Shown here: positions 1 through 4,660 of the stretch, one piece after another
Numbering within the stretch: the stretch's first letter is position 1
How the letters are laid out: each line of letters opens with the position of its first letter
Assembly (NCBI GenBank): GCA_011048485.1
Contig: DSDX01000174.1
Location: 1-5,340 of the forward strand
From: Candidatus Aminicenantota bacterium
GTDB lineage: Bacteria > Acidobacteriota > Aminicenantia > Aminicenantales > Saccharicenantaceae
Direction of reading: 5' to 3'
Length of the DNA stretch: 5,340 nucleotides
The notes under the pieces: model-generated
The model's input: only the letters and a program-made list of their open reading frames with translations
Database searches by the model: none
Told to the model about the DNA's origin: nothing
Translations under genes and position numbers: made by a program

Positions 1-1623
1 CCCGTAGACCGTGCGCGCCGTCTGACCGACGCGGGCCGTCGTCCCGGCGATGTTCGGGTCGCTGCGGTAGCCGGCCGACATCGCGGATGTCGCCGGCTCC
101 CCGTCCTTTTTACGGATGTTGCGGCCGCTCGAGCTCGAGGTCTTGGCTTTGCCGGCGGACTTGGCTCCCCGGTCGGGGCTCCTCACGGTCCGGGGCTTGG
201 CCGCCGTGCCGCTCGAGGCGCCTTGGGCCCCCGCTTGGCCGTCCGGCCTGCGGGCGACCCTCGCGCCGCCCGGGCCGCCGCCGGCCGCGCGGTCCGTCGC
301 CCGTACGCCGCGCTCGAGCCTAGTCGCCCCGTCGTTCCGGAGGAGGACGCGGCTCCCGTCGAGGGGCTGCACGGAGATCCTCGTGCCCGCCGGCCTGACG
401 TCGAGCGTCGAGTTGGTCATGGTGATCCGGTTCAGGCTCTTGAGGGAGTCCCCGCGCAGGGCGTTGGCCGCGATGTGCGGGTCCTTCAGGTTCTCGCGCC
501 GGACGACCGTGAGGGCACGCGACGCGAAGGGATAGTATTGCCCGTAATAGTGCCCGTAATACATGCCGCCCATGTAAACGCCGGGGTAGCCCCAGTAGCT
601 GAGAGGCGCCCAGCCGAAGTAATAATCGTTCCACCACCAGTTGACCCAGGCCGGGCCCCAGATGTTCATGGGGATCCAATACCAGCCGAGGTCCATGCCC
701 CAATGCCAGCGGCCGTAATGGAAGGTGGCCCAGCCCCACGGCTCGTAGGGCCACCAGGTCCAGCCGGACAGGGGCAGCCAGGTCCAGCGGCCGTTGTAGT
801 AGGGGCGCCAGTCGTCGTCGACGTCATAGGGGATCCAGACGTTGCCGTAGGGGGCGAGATACGTCCATTCGCCGTACTCATCGAGCTCGCCCTCGTAGTC
901 CGAGAGCTCCTCGGGCAGCCGGCTCTGGGCGAACTCCCGCCCGGTGATGGACGTCCGTGATTCGTTGAACCGGTCGAAGGAGTCGTCGGCCACGGCGATG
1001 AAGGTCGACGGCTTCGAGGCGAACCGCCCCTCGGTGATCTCGAGGCGCTGCGAGCCCTTGAGCAGGGTCGAGCCCTGTTCGCCGGCGGCCTCGATCAGGC
1101 CCTGGTAGACCTGGATCTCGGTATCGCTGTTCTCGCGGACGTTGATCCTGAAGACGCCCCTTTCGAGGACGTAGAACGAGGCGTCGGCCGTGTGGAGCTC
1201 GATCTGTTTCTCCTTGTGCAGCGTGCCGACGACGAGATAGACGTTGCCCGACCAGACCCGGACGCGGGCAATGTCGTCCTCCTTCTTGGGCAGGTTGAGG
1301 ACGTCGAGCTTGGTGTCGGCGTCGAGGCGGAGGTAATTCCCCCGGCCGAAGTGGACCTCGGCCCGGCCCTCGGAGGTCGCGATGCGGTCCCCCTCAGTGA
1401 TCGGCATATTGAGCGCGCCTTCCTCGAAGCCCAGATCGGAGGCCCTCTGGACGAAGGCCTTGCCTTCGACGAAACTCAGCCGCCCGATCGTCTCATTGGT
1501 GTATTTCGCGTCCTGGGCGTCCTGCGGATTTTGCGGGGCCGGCGCCTGAGGGGGGACCTCCTGCGCCGACACGCCCCAAGCCGTCACCAGGAGCGCGATG
1601 GCGAAGATGAAAGCCTTCTTCAT
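1..1623 (-). CDS. Secreted FecR-domain protein with Trp/Tyr-rich (DUF6600-like) domain, 3' end outside window
   Basis: The frame stays open for 541 codons from ATG 1623 to the window edge, with no stop, so the C-terminus is missing. Residues 1-20 form a signal peptide (MKK, hydrophobic core, VSA|Q cleavage), followed by a Pro/Gln-rich linker to about 41. Residues 47-200 match the FecR fold: EGDRIATSEGRAEVHF, then NYLRLDADTKL, a WSGNVYL turn, and a VYQGLIEAAGE..LLKGSQ end. Residues 250-366 carry about 21 Trp and 20 Tyr in motifs such as WWPYEPWGWATFHYGRWHW, typical of proteins I recall as DUF6600. From about 435 the chain is low-complexity, basic and rich in Gly/Ala/Ser. No transmembrane helix follows the signal peptide, so an exported periplasmic or cell-surface protein is likely. 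Unlike classical FecR it lacks the cytoplasmic anti-sigma region and has no adjacent sigma factor in view. Its molecular role is unknown; an envelope or surface structural or binding role is my inference. AGGAG lies 8 nt before the start. Confidence 0.88.
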   Translation of the reverse strand, partial: MKKAFIFAIALLVTAWGVSAQEVPPQAPAPQNPQDAQDAKYTNETIGRLSFVEGKAFVQRASDLGFEEGALNMPITEGDRIATSEGRAEVHFGRGNYLRLDADTKLDVLNLPKKEDDIARVRVWSGNVYLVVGTLHKEKQIELHTADASFYVLERGVFRINVRENSDTEIQVYQGLIEAAGEQGSTLLKGSQRLEITEGRFASKPSTFIAVADDSFDRFNESRTSITGREFAQSRLPEELSDYEGELDEYGEWTYLAPYGNVWIPYDVDDDWRPYYNGRWTWLPLSGWTWWPYEPWGWATFHYGRWHWGMDLGWYWIPMNIWGPAWVNWWWNDYYFGWAPLSYWGYPGVYMGGMYYGHYYGQYYPFASRALTVVRRENLKDPHIAANALRGDSLKSLNRITMTNSTLDVRPAGTRISVQPLDGSRVLLRNDGATRLERGVRATDRAAGGGPGGARVARRPDGQAGAQGASSGTAAKPRTVRSPDRGAKSAGKAKTSSSSGRNIRKKDGEPATSAMSAGYRSDPNIAGTTARVGQTARTVYG

Positions 1624-1631
1624 GGTCCTAT

Positions 1632-1636
1632 CTCCT
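1632..1636 (-). promoter_or_regulatory. Shine-Dalgarno of the FecR-domain gene
   Basis: AGGAG on the minus strand, 8 nt before ATG 1623. It fixes the start at a codon that opens a good signal peptide. It falls inside the roughly 20-nt leader predicted from the sigma-54 promoter just upstream. Confidence 0.75.
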
Positions 1637-1652
1637 ATCCGCTTTTCCATTA

Positions 1653-1668
1653 TGCAAGAACTATGCCA
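1653..1668 (-). promoter_or_regulatory. Sigma-54 (-24/-12) promoter of the FecR-domain gene
   Basis: On the minus strand the sequence reads TGGCATAGTTCTTGCA, against the RpoN consensus TGGCAYR-N4-TTGCW. Every defined position matches, and the GG and GC elements are 12 bp apart as required. Counting 12 bp from the GC predicts transcription start near 1643, leaving a leader of about 20 nt with the Shine-Dalgarno in its middle. Sigma-54 promoters need an ATP-driven enhancer-binding activator, so the FecR-domain gene is probably switched on by a specific signal; no such activator is encoded in the window. The match is strong by eye, but transcription is not proven. Confidence 0.78.
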
Positions 1669-1676
1669 AGGCCCGC

Positions 1677-1735
1677 CCCTGAAAAAATAGCGAAAGAAAC
1701 CCTTGTCCGTCCTCGAAAGTGGACGCTTTTCAGGG
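1677..1735. promoter_or_regulatory. Nested inverted repeats upstream of the sigma-54 promoter, candidate activator sites
   Basis: CCCTGAAAA at 1677-1685 is the exact inverse of TTTTCAGGG at 1727-1735; the arm centres are 50 bp apart. Inside lies an imperfect 16-bp palindrome, GTCCTCGAAAGTGGAC (1709-1724), with GTCC-C/G-GGAC symmetry, and further GTCC and GGAC half-sites at 1705 and 1740. The palindrome is centred about 73 bp upstream of the predicted start, within the range used by sigma-54 enhancer-binding proteins. Alternatively the long repeat may fold at the 3' end of the deacetylase mRNA, since a T-run (1682-1687 on the plus strand as A) lies in one arm, but the loop is long for a terminator. 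Confidence 0.4.
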
Positions 1736-1745
1736 CTGAGGACAC

Positions 1746-2777
1746 TTAGCTATTAGGGATGGCCCATTTCCTGCGGAACGTCCTGAGGGGCTCCTCGAGT
1801 TCGACCCGCAGGGACTCCGAGGGGGGACCGGCGACGGACGGGGCGCCTCTCCCGGCCAGTCTCTCGAGGACCTGCCCGACACCGTTCCTCAGGGCCGTGA
1901 GATCGTATCCTCCCTCGAGCACGATGGCCAACCGGCCGGACGCGGACCGCGCGGCCATGGCCATCAGAGAGTCCGCGAGGAGGCCGAAGCCGCGGGACGT
2001 CACGGCCATCCCGCCCAAGGGGTCCCCGGCCGCGATGTCGAATCCGGCCGAGACGAGGATGAACTCCGGGGCGAACTCAGCGGCCACCGGGGCGAGGATC
2101 TTGTCGAAGATGTGCCGGTAATCGCCGTCGCCCTTGCCCGCGAGGAGCGGGACGTTGAGGTTATAGCCGAAGCCCTCGCCGTGGCCGAAGAAGCGGACCG
2201 CGCCCGTGCCGGGATAGAAGGGCGACTGGTGGGTGGAGAAGTAAAGCACGTCGCCGCGCTCGTAGAACGTCCGCTCGGTGCCGTTGCCGTGATGGAGGTC
2301 CCAGTCGACGACGAGGAGGCGCCGCAGGCCGTGGCGGCGGAGCAGGTGCTCGGCGCCGACGGCGACGTTGTTGAAGAAACAGAAGCCCATGGCCCGCGAG
2401 GCCTCGGCGTGGTGGCCGGGGGGCCGGACGAGGGCGACGGCGTTCGGGACCGTGCCGTCCATGATCCGGTCGAGCGCCTCGCAAAAGCCGCCCGCGGCGA
2501 GAAGGGCCGTCTCCCAGGTCTTGGGGCCGGCCACGGTGTCCGCGTCCATGGGCACGGTCTTCCCCGCCGTCGACCGGACGAGATCGATGTAGCCCCGCTC
2601 ATGGACCCAGCCGAGCTCCTCGTCGGTCGCGGGACGGGGCTCGATCCTGGTGATGGGGAGCGGCGGTTCCGGCTCGAGCAGCCGGAGCAGGGCCTCGATG
2701 CGGGCCGGAGATTCGATGTGGAAGGCGCCCATGTCGTGGTCCATGTAGCGCCTGTCGATGACTACGCCCGTCTTCAT
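1746..2777 (-). CDS. Histone-deacetylase-family zinc amidohydrolase, class II type
   Basis: This 343-residue protein is full length for bacterial HDAC-like enzymes (acetylpolyamine amidohydrolase, AcuC and class II HDAC relatives), which remove acetyl groups from lysine, polyamines or small amides with one zinc ion. All landmarks are visible: the N-terminal H20-x3-P24-x-R26 segment; the tandem catalytic histidines H122/H123 in RPPGHHAE; MGFCFFNNVAVGA; zinc ligands D160 and H162 in VDWDLHHGNGT; zinc ligand D247 in SAGFDIAAGDPLGG; and the transition-state tyrosine Y291 in LEGGYD. The PPGHHAE..MGFCFFNN pattern resembles class II rather than class I. No signal peptide is seen, so it should be cytoplasmic. 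The start is fixed by AAGGAG 7 nt upstream. The leader holds a tandem structured element, so post-transcriptional control is possible. The substrate cannot be told from sequence alone; import by the neighbouring symporter is conjecture. Confidence 0.93.
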   Translation of the reverse strand: MKTGVVIDRRYMDHDMGAFHIESPARIEALLRLLEPEPPLPITRIEPRPATDEELGWVHERGYIDLVRSTAGKTVPMDADTVAGPKTWETALLAAGGFCEALDRIMDGTVPNAVALVRPPGHHAEASRAMGFCFFNNVAVGAEHLLRRHGLRRLLVVDWDLHHGNGTERTFYERGDVLYFSTHQSPFYPGTGAVRFFGHGEGFGYNLNVPLLAGKGDGDYRHIFDKILAPVAAEFAPEFILVSAGFDIAAGDPLGGMAVTSRGFGLLADSLMAMAARSASGRLAIVLEGGYDLTALRNGVGQVLERLAGRGAPSVAGPPSESLRVELEEPLRTFRRKWAIPNS

Positions 2778-2784
2778 GCCTTAG

Positions 2785-2790
2785 CTCCTT
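2785..2790 (-). promoter_or_regulatory. Shine-Dalgarno of the deacetylase gene
   Basis: AAGGAG on the minus strand, 7 nt before ATG 2777. It begins about 10 nt after the closing helix of the downstream copy of the structured element ends (near 2800), close enough for folding of that element to affect ribosome access. Confidence 0.8.
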
Positions 2791-2799
2791 GAGGTCAGC

Positions 2800-2946
2800 G
2801 ACGGAGGGGCCTCGGGGATCATCTTCGCTCGCTGCGGTGAAACTTCACGCCGTCACGGTCCGGAGCCCGTTCTTAGGTCTCCGTCCCGATGCCGTCTATT
2901 TCACCGCTTTATGCTCGCTCTGATGATACCCCTCGACCCCTCTATC
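2800..2946 (-). ncRNA. Structured element, copy 1 (deacetylase-proximal), unrecognised family
   Basis: On the minus strand this folds as a long multi-helix hairpin. The outer helix pairs 2935-2942 with 2804-2811, then a tandem G-A/A-G mismatch, then GGGG(U)AUCAUC (2932-2922) with GAUGAUCCCC (2823-2814), bulging one U. A weaker extension reaches 2946/2800. A middle helix pairs GCGGUGAAA (2907-2899) perfectly with UUUCACCGC (2842-2834). An apical hairpin at 2856-2888 has arms of 13 nt containing a second tandem G-A/A-G mismatch and a UAAGAAC loop (2875-2869). The apical region is identical to copy 2 while the helices differ but remain paired. I recognise no known riboswitch, ribozyme or small-RNA family. 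It could be a cis-regulator of the deacetylase gene, an sRNA, or an ERIC-like palindromic repeat. Confidence 0.68.
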
Positions 2947-2967
2947 CGCGGCCTTCGCGCATCCGGC

Positions 2968-3127
2968 GAGGCTGCAGCGGGCCTTCGGGGTTCGCCTCCG
3001 TTCGCTGCGATGAGTTTTCACGCCGTCACGGTCCGGAGCCCGTTCTTAGGTCTCCGTCCCGATGCCGGCTAACTCACCGCTTCATGCTCACTCCGCGATA
3101 CCCCTCAGACCCTCTTCCTGCAGCCTC
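2968..3127 (-). ncRNA. Structured element, copy 2 (symporter-proximal), unrecognised family
   Basis: This has the same architecture as copy 1. The middle helix is GCGGUGAGU (3080-3072) with ACUCAUCGC (3015-3007), nine pairs including one G-U. The outer helix is GGGGU(A)UCGC (3104-3095) with GCGAACCCC (2995-2987), then the tandem G-A/A-G at 3106-3105 and 2986-2985, then GGGUCU (3112-3107) with AGGCCC (2984-2979). The apical hairpin is 3029-3061. This copy alone has an extra closing helix of ten perfect pairs, GAGGCUGCAG (3127-3118) with CUGCAGCCUC (2977-2968), separated by a 5-nt/1-nt internal loop. It starts about 35 nt after the symporter stop, so it could also act as that gene's 3' untranslated region. 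No promoter or intrinsic terminator is evident between them. Confidence 0.68.
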
Positions 3128-3162
3128 TCACACGTTTGGCCCAATGGGTGTTCACATCTAAT

Positions 3163-4629
3163 TTACTGCTTCGGGAAGAACTTCTCCAGCTCCTCAGGCT
3201 TGGGTTTCGGCGTCAGCAGGCTGACGACGACCAGCGCGGCCAGCGAGGCGAAGAGAGCGGGGTAGATGAGCGGGATGCCCCAGGGGTCGCCGTCGGGCGC
3301 CGGGACGCCCGGGATCTTGGACAGGATGAAGAAGCCCAGGCAGACGACCGTTCCGGAGACGATCGAGGCCAGGCCGCCGGCCTTGGTCACCCGTTTCCAG
3401 GCCAGGGCCGCGATGAGCGCCGGGGTGATGGCCACGCCGTAGATGGTGTAGGCGAAGAAGCTCATTTCGAGGACGGACTTGAGTTGGGTGGCCAGCAGAT
3501 AGGCCAGGACCCCGATCACCACGACGAGGACCTTCTGCAGGGCGACCAGGTTCTTCTCGCCGGCGTCCTTCTTCATGAAGCGCTGGTAGATGTCGCGCAT
3601 GACCGTCGTCGACGGCGAGAGGAGGTAGTTCATGCCGGTCGAGATGACGACGGCGCAGGCCGCGCCGAGGAGCAGCACGCCGACCGGGAAGGGGACGAGC
3701 TGCTTGGCCGCCATCAGCACGACCTTGCCGCCGGCCTTGGGCACGCTCAGGTCGATCTGGCCCTGGAGCTTGCTGAAGGCGAAGACGGCGATGACGACGA
3801 CGATGGTCTCGACGAAGATCGTCCCGACCGTCCACCAGGCCACGGCCTTCTTGGCGTCCCGGCCCGACTTGGCGCTGTAGAACTTCTGGTACATGCTCTG
3901 CACGCCGAGCAGGAGGAACATGGTCGAGAGGAAGTACCCGATGGCCTTGAGCCAGGGGTGGACGCCGAACTGGCTGTTGACGACCGCGAAATACCCCGGT
4001 TCGAGCGCGGCCTTGGCCTCGGGCAGGCCGCCCGCGGCGGTGACGACGAAGGGCACGGCCAGCAGGCAGGCCAGGACGATGATGATGCCGTTCGGCAGGT
4101 CCGTGTAGGCGATGGCGACCATGCCCCCGAGTGCGGTGAAGAGGATGACGAAGACGGCCGCGATCAGGGTCCCGGCCGCCTCCGAGATCTTGCCGTCGGT
4201 GATGACGTTGAGGATGAAGCCGCCGGCGACGAACTGGTAGGAGACGATGGAGACGAAGGACAGGATGAGGGCGATGGCCCCGAAGACGCGGGCCGCCGGC
4301 CCGTAGCGAACCTCGAGGACGTCGCCGACCGTGTACTGCCCGAAGGTGTGGATCTTGGCGGCTAGGAAGTAGATGAGGATGATCCCGACCCAGGCGCCCG
4401 CCGCCAGCCACAGGGCCGAGAAGCCGGCTTTCGAGGCAAACTCGGCGCCGCTGATGAAGGTCCCCGAGCCGATCCAGGTGCAGATCAGGGTGAAGACCAT
4501 GACCTGCCACTTCAGGCTCCGCCCGGCGACCATGAACTGCTCCTGGCTCTTGATACGCCGCGAGCGGACGAAGTTCAGGACCGTCAAGGCGACGAGATAG
4601 GCGAGGATGATGACGAGATAGGTCGACAT
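3163..4629 (-). CDS. Sodium:solute symporter (SSS family) permease
   Basis: This 488-residue inner-membrane carrier of the SSS/SLC5 family (LeuT fold, relatives PutP, PanF, vSGLT) is full length. About 13 hydrophobic helices can be placed near 1-20, 41-61, 71-90, 112-138, 152-170, 177-200, 228-247, 264-285, 313-338, 362-381, 388-411, 417-437 and 452-472. Family landmarks are TWIGSGTFISG in helix 2, FTALGGMVAIAYTDLPNGII across helices 5-6, and AACAVVISTGMNYLLSPST in helix 9. There S330-T331 align with the sodium-site Ser-Thr pair of PutP, which supports Na+ coupling. The PutP aspartate in helix 2 (D55) does not appear to be kept, so proline need not be the substrate; the substrate is unknown. 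The short tail ends KPEELEKFFPKQ. The start is set by AAGGAGG at 4634-4640. It lies 30 bp after SMC on the same strand, and its direct neighbour downstream is the tandem structured repeat. Confidence 0.93.
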   Translation of the reverse strand: MSTYLVIILAYLVALTVLNFVRSRRIKSQEQFMVAGRSLKWQVMVFTLICTWIGSGTFISGAEFASKAGFSALWLAAGAWVGIILIYFLAAKIHTFGQYTVGDVLEVRYGPAARVFGAIALILSFVSIVSYQFVAGGFILNVITDGKISEAAGTLIAAVFVILFTALGGMVAIAYTDLPNGIIIVLACLLAVPFVVTAAGGLPEAKAALEPGYFAVVNSQFGVHPWLKAIGYFLSTMFLLLGVQSMYQKFYSAKSGRDAKKAVAWWTVGTIFVETIVVVIAVFAFSKLQGQIDLSVPKAGGKVVLMAAKQLVPFPVGVLLLGAACAVVISTGMNYLLSPSTTVMRDIYQRFMKKDAGEKNLVALQKVLVVVIGVLAYLLATQLKSVLEMSFFAYTIYGVAITPALIAALAWKRVTKAGGLASIVSGTVVCLGFFILSKIPGVPAPDGDPWGIPLIYPALFASLAALVVVSLLTPKPKPEELEKFFPKQ

Positions 4630-4633
4630 GCGC

Positions 4634-4640
4634 CCTCCTT
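4634..4640 (-). promoter_or_regulatory. Shine-Dalgarno of the symporter gene
   Basis: AAGGAGG on the minus strand, 4 nt before ATG 4629. It is a strong match with short spacing, and it directly follows the G+C hairpin at 4642-4660. Confidence 0.75.
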
Positions 4641-4641
4641 C

Positions 4642-4660
4642 GGGCCGGGGCGGCCGGCCC
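4642..4660 (-). other. G+C-only hairpin between SMC stop and symporter Shine-Dalgarno
   Basis: On the minus strand GGGCCGG, a CCGCC loop, then CCGGCCC form seven perfect G-C pairs. The hairpin begins at the last base of the SMC stop codon and ends 1 nt before the symporter ribosome-binding site. There is no U-tract, so it is not a standard intrinsic terminator. It may separate translation of the two genes or protect an mRNA end. Confidence 0.5.

Larger units (their letters stand above)
2791..3127. repeat. Tandem direct repeat, 173-bp offset, filling the symporter-deacetylase gap
   Basis: Two copies of a roughly 140-bp unit lie head to tail. A 51-bp core is identical, at 2844-2894 and 3017-3067. 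Similarity continues leftward through GGCC(T)TCGGGG (about 2808 and 2980) and rightward through TCACCGCTT, ATGCTC and GATACCCCTC to about 2942 and 3113, with scattered substitutions and a one-base indel. The repeats avoid both flanking coding regions. I see no credible gene in this 385-bp interval on either strand; the two short open frames on the plus strand simply run through the repeats. Confidence 0.92.

Noticed and set aside
223..960. Open frame on the plus strand, 245 codons, Pro/Ala/Val-rich
   Set aside because: It is antisense to the FecR-domain gene, whose signal peptide and domains are convincing. It arises from the high G+C bias.
1681..1745. Intrinsic terminator after the deacetylase gene
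   Set aside because: A T-run exists on the minus strand at 1687-1682, but no compact G+C stem precedes it. The 9-bp repeat has a loop of about 41 nt with the T-run inside one arm.
2112..2792. Open frame on the plus strand, 226 codons, antisense to the deacetylase gene
   Set aside because: It mirrors the deacetylase reading frame, shows no recognisable domain and has no supporting start context.
2800..3127. Integron attC sites, CRISPR repeats or a group II intron fragment as explanation of the repeats
   Set aside because: There are no attC core sites or cassettes. There are only two units, much longer than CRISPR repeats. I see no domain V catalytic-triad hairpin or reverse-transcriptase coding nearby, and the GCGGUGAAA resemblance to rRNA or domain V is too short to count.
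2889..3265. Two short open frames on the plus strand across the repeat region
   Set aside because: They run through both repeat copies and into the antisense of the symporter 3' end. Indel and substitution patterns between copies follow helix pairing, not codons.
3136..4365. Long open frame on the plus strand, 409 codons, rich in Asp, Glu, Gly and Arg
   Set aside because: It lies antisense to the symporter, whose helices and sodium-site motif are clear. The acidic, low-complexity composition is what antisense reading of a G+C-rich membrane-protein gene gives.
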